64,000 bases of DNA from Glossina fuscipes (lineage: Eukaryota > Arthropoda > Insecta > Diptera > Glossinidae): assembly GCF_014805625.2 (NCBI RefSeq), contig NW_023998523.1, positions 69,665-133,664 on the forward strand, given 5' to 3'. The position numbers were made by a program, and so were the translations under genes. The notes below the pieces were generated by a model that was not told the DNA's origin, made no database searches, and was given only the letters and a program-made list of their open reading frames with translations. Positions within the stretch are counted from its first letter, which is position 1. The number at the start of each line of letters is the position of its first letter. Shown piece after piece: positions 51,837-63,070 of this stretch.

Positions 51837-52569
51837 AGTAAAGCTTGGCACAATTATTTATGCTACATATCATCCTTCGTTCACTGATGTTCATTGGAGC
51901 TAAAAGTTGAGAACAAAAACAACGTAACGAGAGAAAGTCTTTTATATGCACACATATATGTATATACCTTTATATATATTTATTATTCATTGGTAGTTTA
52001 CCTATAGAACTGAAATGTTGTAAAACCTTGTTGTATGTTGTTGTTTTTGTAAAGCGCGAGCGAGTTAACGTCTACTTTTAGAGTACTTTAAACACGATAT
52101 AAGCCATATAGAGTTCATTTATTTGGCTTTTGTTCCTCTTTATTTTATTTTCATTTCTTTCATTGTCCTCTTCGTTTACACAATCAAGTCCTTGCAAAGT
52201 GATTTCAGAATTTTGTATTGTATTCGCGTATATGAAATGCAATTAAATAATACTGAAATATTTATTACTGACAAAATGATTGCTTTATTTATTTATCGCA
52301 TGTTTATTGAAATTTTCAATGGCATCTAAAAATGTTTACAAATTAATTTACTGCATATTTAATTATTTATTTATATTTGAAATAAAAATTGTGTTTTTTT
52401 CCAAATTCTTAAATGCGTTCATTTTTAAAACAACAAATACGAGTAATAATGGATTTGAAATAATAATCAAAATCAATTGAAATTTGCATAAACTTTTTAC
52501 GAGCATGCGTTGAGTATCGAGAAATATAAACGAACAGTTAGTTAGTTGTACTCATTAATGGATATACTA

Positions 52570-53345
52570 ATGTGATCAAAAAATAAGAGGAATCTTTCAG
52601 GTCAACTTTGCCTGTACTATGAAATCATGATATCTTCTTTTTTTTTCTTTCGCGTGACTTGATAGTAGTGTCTTTCCCATCTTTGCAGAGTTTCATGGCA
52701 ACATATTCAATTGCTGTCGGATTATACACGACTGATTTTGCGATTTTCACTATGATTCTGCCGCGGACATATCGAAGTTGTTATAGAAGGAAGGCTTTTA
52801 CTGATTAACCTGTTTCGCAAAAAGGTGTTTACAAGTAGTACAAGCAATTCAAAGACGGCCAAGAACAAATGGAACACGAATAACGCTCAGGACGAACATA
52901 GGCGTCAAGCGAGGAAAATCAAGTCAAGAAAATAAAAAATGCAACGCTTGAAAACGACGGTAGGCTTTGCTGTTACCCAATTTGTCAACTCGTTTGGGTC
53001 AACCCGAACCATTCTAAAAGATATATTCTGTCTCAATCGCTCATAAATCTCTATTAGTTGCAGAAACACTTCAATTTTTTTCGACTATATCGTTCCACAA
53101 GCATCGTATTCACCCGATTTAGCAACATTCGAGCACTACCTCAACGGACCGTTGCGGTGACAGCATTTCGACTCGATTGAACAGATAAAAGGCGAATCAA
53201 AGAGAATATTCAAGGCCATTCCGTACTTATCGTACTTATCCGCCTGTTTCGCGGGTTAAGAAAAATGTTGGCATTGTGTAGCATGTCGAACGGAGAGTAC
53301 TTTGAAGGCGATGAAATTGAGATTTGGGAAATTAAATACTAGGTT
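52570..53345 (+). pseudogene. mariner transposase remnant, internally deleted
   Basis: Decayed Tc1/mariner-superfamily element, mariner type. Near 52839-52890 the translation reads like the N-terminal DNA-binding part (KQFKDGQEQ, a stop, then RSGR). Around 52990-53020 it reads STRTILKDI, resembling the end of the helix-turn-helix region. At 53090-53160 it resumes at YSPDLATFEHY and LNGPLR, and near the end it shows EYFEGD followed by a TAG at 53339. The catalytic middle (the GDE and HDNA aspartates) is missing, and the third catalytic position appears to read Glu instead of Asp. Several in-frame stops and frame changes are present. The left edge near 52572 (tgatcaaaaaataagagg) looks like a terminal inverted repeat start; I could not find its partner with confidence. 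Confidence 0.8.
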
Positions 53346-53905
53346 TTTTATATATTATAAACAAATTCACCTTATGGCGTTTAATAGCACCTTATGGTTT
53401 TAAAGCTATTGTTGACATAGATCTGCCCACTTGTGTGAAATTAAAGCTAATAATAATACATATATGTATATAGGCAGCGATAATATATATTTTAAATTTA
53501 TAAAAAAATTCAAATCATTCGCAGACATGCAAATATGAGAGAGTATAAGTGAAACTTAAAAAGGGCTTACTTCCCATTACAAGTTTTGTGCTTGTTAAAT
53601 ATTGTAGAACAAATCTCCTTTAATAAAGAATTCACGGAATTTTTTTCCGAATTTAATTAATATTTCCTGGGAAAGCAAAAGAGAAAATAAAAGAAACTCT
53701 TCCAAAGGCATCAGCTATAGCACATTTTTATTTTTCCTTTGTATGCAAAATGTCCACCTGTCAGTGCCACTCTTACGCTATAAAATTATAGTAAATGTGA
53801 ATTCAGCAATTGTTTGCCTTTTTTTAAAGAAAATAATTAAGAAAACTATGTTCGCCTTACGGCGCACTTGGAATAACTATCGTCTAAGATATATGATATA
53901 TGATA

Positions 53906-53911
<6 letters not shown>

Positions 53912-53939
<28 letters not shown>
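53912..53939 (+). repeat. (AT)n microsatellite
   Basis: Fourteen AT units following a run of near-repeats of 'atatgat'. Confidence 0.95.
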
Positions 53940-53942
<3 letters not shown>

Positions 53943-54538
53943 TATGTTGTGCCGCAATGAGCTTGCCTTTGCATCTATTCAGCTGTTGCTGCAAATACCA
54001 TACAGTTTAACGATTTCATAAAACACTTATATTAACGGATAAGAAACTATTTTCCAAAATTAAACTAAAGAACAATTGCTTTGAGTTGTAGGAAAACGCA
54101 CATTTTTATGAGAATTCCTTTTAAAAACAGATTAAATTCGCTCATAACAAGAAGAAAGAAAAGCAGATAAAATAAAAATTAATTACCTTAAAAAAGCTCT
54201 CTACGAATCTGCGTAAACCTATAAGCAGCCGTAATGAATTCATTAAATACTTTGGCGTATACCCTCTGCCCTCTCAGTAGAAATTTTTCTCGTATTTAAA
54301 CAAATCATTTTCAAGCTTTTATCCTCAATCCAAAAAGTTCATATATCGCAGTACGGAGAACGGCGATCATAAAGGAAAGGCAAAATCGAAACGTTTACTG
54401 CGTTGGTCACTTTAATGAACTTTCGAACGATTTTCAAAATGATTTTCATACATCTCTTTGTGATCATCTTGTTTCCTTCGGCTGCTATAACAGACAACTT
54501 TCATGCAAACGTCGTACATGGAATAATATGACTGGACC

Positions 54539-54539
<1 letters not shown>

Positions 54540-54573
<34 letters not shown>
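54540..54573 (+). repeat. Poly(A) run of 34
   Basis: The longest homopolymer in the window. It lies about 70 bases left of the R1 copy at 54640, but no retroposed gene body precedes it. Confidence 0.95.
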
Positions 54574-54575
<2 letters not shown>

Positions 54576-54639
54576 ACCTTTAGAACTAATGAATAGAATA
54601 TTGGAAATAAACAAAAACTCTTGGTAGCTTCTTCTTCAT

Positions 54640-54897
54640 TTTGGTTGACATGGTATTGAGGGCATGTCCTTTGACCGATTTGGCTCAATATCAATAGCAG
54701 CCATTTTCAATGTTTCTGCCTAATTTGGAGTCGATCGCCTTATGAAGGATGTTTATACAGGATCGAGGATATATATATATGATCGAGGATATATATATAT
54801 GATCGAGGATATATATATATATATACTTTGCGGAGTCTCTGAAGCTACCTTCTGGACCAAAATGAATATAACCCCGCTTCCGCCGGTGAAGGGTATG
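54640..54897 (+). repeat. R1 repeat copy with internal triplication
   Basis: Right half of an R1 element: 'gggcatgtcctttgaccgat', 'ttcaatgtttctgcctaatt', then the signature 'atatactttgcggagtctct', 'gaagctaccttctgg' and the end 'ccgccggtgaagggtatgc'. A 20-bp unit inside is present three times (54761-54820). Confidence 0.65.
54761..54820 (+). repeat. Three exact tandem copies of a 20-bp unit
   Basis: The unit gatcgaggatatatatatat is repeated exactly at 54761, 54781 and 54801. It corresponds to the single 'gatcaagaatatatatata' of other R1 copies, so a local expansion happened inside this copy. Confidence 0.95.
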
Positions 54898-55791
54898 CAA
54901 ATGAAGCATCCCCACGACGTAATTGATTAAGTTATAGGGCAGCAGTAGTATTGCGCCATGTCATTGGTTCAACTATTTGCAATTACATGGATAGCCATAG
55001 TGATGTACGAGTTATGTAAAAGCTTTTCATTTCATTTGATTAGCGTTTTATACAATTTTTGTAATTTTTTTTTGTTTTTTTTTCTCGGTTAAATATTTAC
55101 ATTGCAATGCAATGAAGTTATACGACAGCTTCAGTTATTGGCAATCGATGAACATTTCAAACAATTTGTTATCACTTTCAACGATTAAAGTGCAACTAAT
55201 AGCAACTAATACCCAATGATTTTAAATAATGATATCAATTATAGGCGAATACCGAAACGCATTCATAAGACATAATTGCAATTATTTATGTAGGCATCGC
55301 AGTGTAGACAGATGATAACCTTTAGTGTTCACCTGCTTGTATAAAATCCTATTATTGCCAAATCAATAACCAAAGGTATGTAAAATGAAACTCAATACGA
55401 TAAGTACGTAGTTTACTGCAAGAGCATCGGGGCACACAACTTGACATAAGATTTCAGATAAAAGTTTCTGAAAAGCTGATGGAAAAAGAAATCTTTTACT
55501 ATAAACGAATGCTTGCATGTTAATGATTGTTCAACACTAAGCAGCAGTAAACAATAGATTAGTTTAGTATGCAAAGTGACATTTCAGTATTTACCAATAT
55601 AAAGAGATGATTATAGCTTGTATTTTAGTCATGTTAATTATGTGGTTTCAAATTCACATGTGTACAATGCAATTTCGCAAACGAACAATCCATTGCTTGG
55701 AAAAATGTTCGTTAATAAATCATTTCAAATTCATTATCGTACTTAGATGATGCTAACGCATGTATTATTATATTTTGCAGAATATTGTCTC

Positions 55792-55818
55792 TGTGTGTTT
55801 GTGTGTGTGTGTGTGTGT
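55792..55818 (+). repeat. (GT)n microsatellite
   Basis: 'ctgtgtgtttgtgtgtgtgt', a GT run with one interruption. Confidence 0.93.
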
Positions 55819-58800
55819 AAATGAAATGTAACATGATTAGGGAAGCTTGTTGATAACATACATTAACTTTTGCATATAAACAGTTGGCATCGTTGCAGTT
55901 GCCATAACCGCAACGTAATATATTTTTGCCTATGTGAATGAAAATTATTTGCCAAAAATCAAGAAATCAAATGCTCGAATCTGCCTACAATGAATACACC
56001 CACACACTCACACATATACACAATTTACAAAACTTTAGGACTTGTGAAAATTTACGCTTAACTGCATTTAACATAAAGAGCCGCAATGCTAGATGTGTCA
56101 ACTCATTTGACAATGACGCAAACATGCATAACAACAAATTCAGTGGTTTAGATGTGCACACCTAACTCTCAATTTGCATGCATCTTACAAAAATGTTTCA
56201 TTTTACTTTTGTAATGTTTTCAAAAATTGTCCGATCTGGAGCTATTTATTATTGTCCTCTGCAAAACTGGTAAACTTTGACTTTCTCAAGACGAAGACGA
56301 ACTCTTTTCTTGTTCGAGACATATCCTGTTGTGCACGCGTTTACCTCTTGGGCTACGGAAGTGTAAATGGAGAACGCCGAGATACTAACGTGGGACTTCA
56401 AGCCTCTTATCTTATAAGGCTTCTCTTGTAAATTGTTACAAGAATCTTACGAGCCGAGTAATGACTAAGGATATCAATTCTAACGAACCTAAAAGCTGGT
56501 TGTGACAGTTCACTTGTTTCTCTTAAAGCAGAAACCTTGTTACACGGATTGAAAAAAAGAAAACATTAAACAACCGTAACGTAAAAATATTGTAAGAACA
56601 ACATTACGTTGTTGAATTTTATTTGCTAAAACCAATCGGAAAGCAATTTCAACCAACTTCCACCAAAAGAGATAGACTTACTAGGTTTAGCGTTTCCGCT
56701 TCTAATTCTTAGCAGTACGCTTTAGAGAGCTCATTAAATAGACAATTCTTTGATCCCTTTAAGACACGTCCATCAGCCATCCATATCAGGCATCCCTAAA
56801 AGTGGAACAGAAGGTGGACGCTTTGCACACGCTACTCTAATCAAAAAGTAGTAAAGTTAAGGGTCATAGTGCCCCATTATTAGGTCTCTTATTAAAGAGA
56901 GTTGTAAGTCCCGCAAATCAAACAAAAAAACGAAAACTCCTGACTTTTGATGCCTCTGTGATGTTGCTCAGAGAACAGGTTTAAGTTTACTTCGATTATC
57001 ATGGCGTGGTGCTTTCGGCGAGCGGTTAACAAGGAGCACTACATTTGAGCGTTACGCGTCCTTCGCTGTCGAAGCTATTCGCTAGAGGCGAGCTGCCTGA
57101 CAACCACACAAACCTTAGTTTTCGCATCAAAATAATGTACGTTCTCGCATTGCATTCTGGTTTAGGTTCTACTCTTATTACAAACACATTCGCCCCTACT
57201 TCTCTTGTTTCTTAAACTATTTTAAAGAGCTTAAAAGATGTATCGTAAGAGTTTTGTGACTCCTCTTCAATTTATGCACTCTTTTAAAACTAAATCAGGA
57301 GATAGGTGCATCTGTGTCCGTATGCATATAAATGTAAGTAAAAATGTCTATGTTGAAGCATATCTTGTGGTTATGATTTGAGTTATTGTCAAAAAGCCTT
57401 TCATCACACATACGATAAGGTGGCTTGTACAAAATTCTACCACCATTAAGCCGGAACAATGCTATATTCATCAAGGACCAACCGACAGACGTTATACACT
57501 TACATGTTATGCTTTCGTGTTTTGTTCGCAATTGTGGCATTTTAGTGATACTGATATGTGTGAAGAAGAGCATAAGCTCACATATATACACATATATCAG
57601 TAGTTTGAGGAATCGTATGCAGATTTCATTCTTATCTACGTTTTGTTAAACGCATCGCTTTCCATTCACATTCATTCCATCAACATTCATCTCTCTCATT
57701 CTGATACGTTTTAAATTTTTGTATTTTTCTTTTCTCTATGCTTTCGTATTCTATGGCTAAATCGTTTCTAATGTTCACTATATGTGACATACATCTTCTT
57801 CTTGGTTGTTTGTTTGCGCTAGTGATTTCACTATAGAAACCATGCACTTTCGAAGAATTACAAATTTTGATTTTTAGTTACATTTGAGTTTTCTTGTCAC
57901 ATACATACACACATCCATTCATACATACTATGATTTACTTCTATGTCTTATCAAAAGAAAACGAAAAGCATTTTTGCTTGTGTTTGTAACTGAAAGTAAA
58001 TTAATTTTGTTTTTAATCTTTTTTTTCTTTTTCTCTCTAAAAGTTTAAAATTAATTTTATCGAATCATTTTTAATGCATATCAAGATCGTATCCGAAGGG
58101 AGTATGGAGTGCTTTAATACAAACAGCATTCCATGTAAAATATCTTCGTGCCGATTGTCTTAATTGTTAATTAACCTTGACCAGCTCAGTGTGGAAGGAT
58201 TTAAAAAATTTTAAAATAATACAACACTGGATCCGAGTTAGTTAACTGAAATGAAAACATTTTTACGGACTTTGCACTCTTCTATAGGTATGATCTCTAT
58301 ATGCGACGCATATAGATATGCATGAGATAGGTTTTATCACGAAATGATTGATAGATTTAAACGAATCCTTCTTTAATTTGTCAATGTTATCTGCCCTATA
58401 CTTTGCCATTGGATAGGAATATAATTACCTTGGAACAAAAATACGTACCCGAAACACCCCATAAAATCCTTATGCCTTTGATCAAGAAAGGATTTGAGTT
58501 CGGTATTTATAGATTGCTCTTTCCAAGGTATTACGAAATGTGCTATAATAACGTCTTTACCGCTTCTTATATAACATTTATTACTTTTTTACTTTTTTAA
58601 TGCTTAAGGAATTATGCTAACGAGAATGGTATCCCCGAAATGAGGCTCGATTTAATTGGAAAAAAAAAAAACTTAATCCGTTTAAGTTCAATTGATAAAC
58701 ATAAAAAAATGTGTTTATCATTATCGCATGAAATGAGGTTAAGATTATTGTAGTTATGAAAATAAGCGAAATGTGATAAAAGAATTCACAGAAGATGGAA

Positions 58801-60058
58801 TGTTTTAAGCCATTAAGTCGTAAAACTTCCACAGTATAAAAATTTATATCGCATTCACAATTTTACAATATATGTTATTGCGCTAAATATGCTATGTATA
58901 TAGGCAATTGTTACGTAATGAACATTGGCCTTCTTATACGTCAATAAGAAATAATTAATGTTTTTTTTTGTTATTCAGTTTATGTTCATCAAATAATCCC
59001 AGAGGAATGCAGCTTTCTGATTTATGCGCTTTATTCACCTACGTACATATGTGATAATATTCTTAAATCCTATAAATATGCACTAAAATAATAGCGAATT
59101 ATCGTCATTAAAATGAGTAAATAAAAAAACATAGGTCAACAAAGCAAAAGAGTAAATCGTTGATGATACTCTCATATGACTATGAAGCGCCCGCTACTCT
59201 CAGACGACTATGAATCGAGGTGGTTTTCAGGCCCACTCTCATTTAATTGCTTATATCAGTTTAAAATGAAAACTTAAGTAAACAAAAGGAAAATTTTAGT
59301 ATTGTTCTGCTCGTTGTTAATAATTCAGTTGTGTGAGTAAGCATCAGCGGCTTTTGACTTGCAAAATTATTTAGTGAGGTCTACGACGCAGGCATATACA
59401 TCACATAAAAAGGTTTAATATCTTGGGCAACGCTGTTTTTACTTATACTGATTTCATTATATTCTCTTAATTTACATCTCTTAGTTCACTGAAGAAATTC
59501 CTTATGTTTTCCAAAAAATGTATAAAAAAATTAAATAAAATTGCTATTAATATAGAGGGAATCTTTAACAAATTTTGCTCATGGAAGCTTAAACTACCTT
59601 TTTGTCTGACTTTTTGTATTTGTCAGCAATGGAGATTTTTTTGCATTGTAATAAAATGCCGACCGCATTTTTTTCTTCCGGCTTTATTTCGGATATTGTA
59701 AAAATGTACTCGTAAAATAATTACGATAACATTTTTCATTACGGTTTGTCTTCATTACGTGTAAGTACTATTCAAATCATGAATTACATGCAAAGTGCCT
59801 TTCGTTATATGGAAACATGTTTGATCATGTTTTACATTGCAAAATAGCGTACAGTTTTAGATGCTTTAAAAAATTACAAAAAAAAAACAAAAAGAGGAAT
59901 ACATTGAAGACAATAGTAATAGAGGAAAATAGTAAATAATAAAATAACTACTGCTGCAGATGGCTCGGGCCGTCAAAGATCAAGATAGTTTGCAAATCGT
60001 TTACAAAATGAAACTGGATTGGTACAAGGTGTTATTAACGACGTTCGAATGTATATGA

Positions 60059-60295
60059 TGTTGCGAAATTTGCTTTTCTTTATACGGTTCGTATCTCTAG
60101 ATCGTGGTTTTGTTAATAAGAGTAGGATTATTTACAGTTTAGTTACTTTCACGCTATTATCTTTTCGACTCATATCTCCTTTTCCGACTGACTCTATCTT
60201 CGGCAAATACTCTGTTTACAAACATATTACTCGAGGTCATGGTACCATTTTTAATCTGTTAATCTGCTTTGGAGGATTTATTGAAAGACATTGAA
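60059..60295 (+). repeat. LTR-like dispersed repeat, copy 2
   Basis: The sequence begins TGTTGCGAAATTTGC and follows copy 1 (4972) block by block through 'gatcgtgg', 'gtaggattatttaca', 'cttttcgactca', 'ccgactgactct' and 'aaacatattact'. The two copies differ by many substitutions and small gaps, so they are old. The open stretch of about 90 codons here is a property of the repeat, not a gene. The right end is not clear. Confidence 0.5.
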
Positions 60296-60587
60296 ATGTT
60301 AGGAAACCGTTGTACTGGCGGGGTTATTCTTGAAGAAGATTAGGTAGATGGAAAAAACTCGAATTTTGCAAAATAAAATATTTCTCTCTTACTCAGGCCG
60401 GATAGTTTCCAGCCAAACCCGCATCCCCTTCTAATCTCTAAAATCAAGCAATTTTTTTTTCTTAAACTTTTATCATAAATTTAACAAGTTCACAACTGAA
60501 AAACGAAAATCAACATTTTATAAAAACATCCACTAAAAGGAAAAAACTTGCGATTAAAAAAACAATTTCTTTCATATTCTTCTTTAG

Positions 60588-61300
60588 ATATTGTACATTG
60601 TAATGCAAAAACGTAAATCTAAACATTAACAAATTGTATAAGAGAGAAGGAAAAGAAAAAGTAAAAGCTAAAAACTTTCAGGTGAAAAATAAGTTTAGAA
60701 AAAAACATTCGAAAATAAAAAATTTACAAAAAAGAGAAAATTTTAAAGTCATCTCCAGCGAACAATAAAGCGTGATTATCAAAGTCTACAAGTACTACAA
60801 ATTGAAATACAAAGCTCAGCAACAAGGAAAAGAGGAAAATAGTCGAAAACATATTATCAGTGTCTTAAGTCTTGTGAGCAAGTCGAATTTAATCATAGAA
60901 TTACAACATAATAAAAATTTAATTATTTTATCGTTAATCGACAAGTGTTTTATGAGTAATAGCGCCATGGTTGCCGTTGCTATTTGTTGTATTCTGGTGT
61001 TGTTGGCCGTTTTCATTGTCATCATTATTGTGGTGGGCCAAACAATGAGTGAGCCCAAGTGAGATAAACTTCAGCTGGGACCCGGTAATTTCCCAGATGG
61101 ATAACAAAGGCCTACAAACTGTTAGTCGTCGTTTTTACGTTATGCATCAAAACGTTTCATATCTCCATGAAAATTAAAACAATAAACCAGCATTAGTGCG
61201 TAGTGTTAGTTAAATTGTTTCAATAAAAATGATAATAAAGCGAAAGAATAACAATAAACATAATAATAAAATAATACATTGCAGAATTTAACCCATCGTG
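60588..61300 (+). other. Candidate exon carrying a micropeptide ORF, ending near AATAAA hexamers
   Basis: A pyrimidine-rich tract ending ttcttctttag at 60587 is a good acceptor candidate. Downstream come a short upstream ORF (ATG at 60603, 8 codons), the hydrophobic ORF at 60952-61062, and AATAAA hexamers at 61181-61186 and 61222-61227. After that the DNA becomes very A-rich with repeated AATAAA. This is the layout expected of a terminal exon with a small ORF and a 3' untranslated region. No promoter, upstream exon or cDNA evidence is visible, and AATAAA is common by chance in such AT-rich DNA. Confidence 0.35.
60952..61062 (+). CDS. Putative single-span transmembrane micropeptide (36 or 31 aa)
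   Basis: Two in-frame starts are available. ATG at 60952 gives 36 residues in a weak context; ATG at 60967 gives 31 residues in a strong context (agcgccATGG, purine at -3 and G at +4). From residue 6 of the longer form there is a run of about 23 hydrophobic residues (Val, Ala, Ile, Leu, Cys, Phe), followed by Gly-Gln-Thr-Met and an acidic/basic tail ending Glu-Pro-Lys. The open frame is richer in G/C than its surroundings. If translated, it would be a tiny integral membrane peptide. I do not match it to a named family, and it does not resemble the sarcolamban sequence as I know it. It could also be the C-terminal membrane segment of a larger spliced protein, or chance. Confidence 0.35.
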   Translation: MSNSAMVAVAICCILVLLAVFIVIIIVVGQTMSEPK

Positions 61301-62148
61301 TCAGTATCAAATTGGCTGTGATGTGTAACACTAAAATTTAAAAAAAAAAAAAACAAAAAAAAAAAATATATGTAAAGCAGAAATACTCCAGACATTTCAT
61401 TTTAATTTAGTTGGAAAGGAAAAAATGCAGCAAAACAAAACAAAGAATCAATAAAACACACTATATGAACTTGGCAGAGTAGGCATTTAATTTATATTTT
61501 GATAAAAAAAACAAAAAAAAAATAAATAAATAAATAAACAGTAATAGTAAACACGTTTTTACAAATAACTATAAAACATTTTATATATCACAGATTTCTA
61601 TATAACCCATGTTATACAAAGTTTTATAAATGTTTAAAAGAAAAGAAAACAAAATGAATAAATAAATAAGAAAATATTGTTACAAACAAAGATATACTCC
61701 AATGAATGTAATATGACTTCTAAAATAAAAATTCAAAAATTCATTTACTTGTTATAAATGTTTAAGAGAAAAATAAAAAAAATATGTACAAAAAATTTTA
61801 TTAATTGATATATTAACAAAATTCAAGTACTTTAGCATCCGATAGATAAAATCACAAAAAAACAAAAAAAACAAAAAAACATTTTACAAAATGTTGCGAC
61901 AACAAGTCTCTCTCATATAAAACAAAAAAAAAAATTTTTCAAATAAATTACTGACTAAATCGTTTAAAAAGAAACAATCAAACTTAGTTGGTGTAATAAT
62001 GGAAAACGTCTTCAACTGTAGTGTATATGGATTTGTCTTTGGACTTTTAAGCAGGCGTATGCATGCGTGGTTTTTACACCCAAAAGAAAATTTAAAATCA
62101 GTAAGAATAAATTTTTTTTTTAATGCGACCAATCACTCAGGCAATGTC

Positions 62149-62231
62149 CCCTATTCGCTTAACGCGGTACGGTACGGTCAGAACGAGATAAGGAAAGGAG
62201 AAGGTAATGGCCGCAAACTTGTGGGTGTGTC
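62149..62231 (+). repeat. R4 dispersed repeat copy
   Basis: 'ccctattcgcttaacgcggt' then 'acggtcagaacgagataagg', purine-rich, and 'aatggccgcaaacttgtggg'. A 5-bp step 'ggtac' is doubled within it. Confidence 0.5.
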
Positions 62232-63022
62232 TCTGAGCATTCACTATTGCTATACCCAAAGCAAACTTTAGCTTTAATTTGGACAACTCCATGAAAATCT
62301 CAATTCTCGCCTAATTGTCGTGAGTAATAGTAAGCATTTTGCAACATGTGTGTATAGATTTGAGATATATTTGTGGAGGAAGGAAAGCGCCATAAAAGAA
62401 TCTTAACCAAGTCATTTTAAGAGGAAATAGGTAGGAAATAGGAAAATGGTTTTCCGAAAGGAGACCACTATATATAAACATTGTTCTTCCGATCCTAAGC
62501 TGCAACACGTTGATGTAAACAAAGTTATTCATACTTACATCTGAAATTCAATTAAAATAAATTACCAGTCGTATTCAATTCACTCTTCGAGGTTAATCTT
62601 ATACTAATTATTACTAAAAACTAGTATAAAAAATAGAAGGAAATGTAAAGGAAAGTAAAAAAAAAAAGTAAAGCACAAACAATTAAGTAATGATTGATGC
62701 ATAAATAAATAAAAAAGGCGTGTACACAGCTAGCACAGAGGCACACCCACAACTGATACAGATCCAAATTGCAAGTAAGCCCCTAGACCATATGCTCCCC
62801 AACAATAATTTTTCAGCAAGAAGATATTTGTCCTCATATTAGAAATATTAGCAGCCATAATCTGTAATATGCTATCTCATCCGCTGTTATCAGCAGACAT
62901 TGCTTATCTTAATTAACACTAGCTACAATCGATGACTGATTATTGCAATTTTATGTTCGAGCAACTGCTCCAGTTTTATGTCGAGAGCGAGAAACTGCAC
63001 AGACTTAAAACACCAGGGCTAG

Positions 63023-63070
63023 TTTCCGCACGGAAGTCTTATTCTGTCTGAATGATGGGAGATGTAGCTA
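63023..63070 (+). repeat. Short dispersed repeat, copy 2 (pair with 1408)
   Basis: 'ttccgcacggaagtcttatt' then 'ctgtctgaatgatgggagat' aligns with the segment at 1408. Family unknown. Confidence 0.4.

Larger units (their letters stand above)
47661..52569. other. Non-coding region between the two mariner remnants
   Basis: Holds R3 segments, the mixed repeat region at 50495 and the long AT run at 51789. ORFs here are short and overlap on both strands. No gene seen. Confidence 0.45.
53346..60058. other. Non-coding region
   Basis: Contains AT and GT microsatellites, the 34-A run and the R1 copy with triplication. A locally GC-richer patch at about 56940-57120 has no convincing ORF. No gene seen. 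Confidence 0.45.

Noticed and set aside
54540..54573. Poly(A) run as the tail of a processed pseudogene
   Set aside because: The sequence to its left shows no gene-like body or flanking target duplication.
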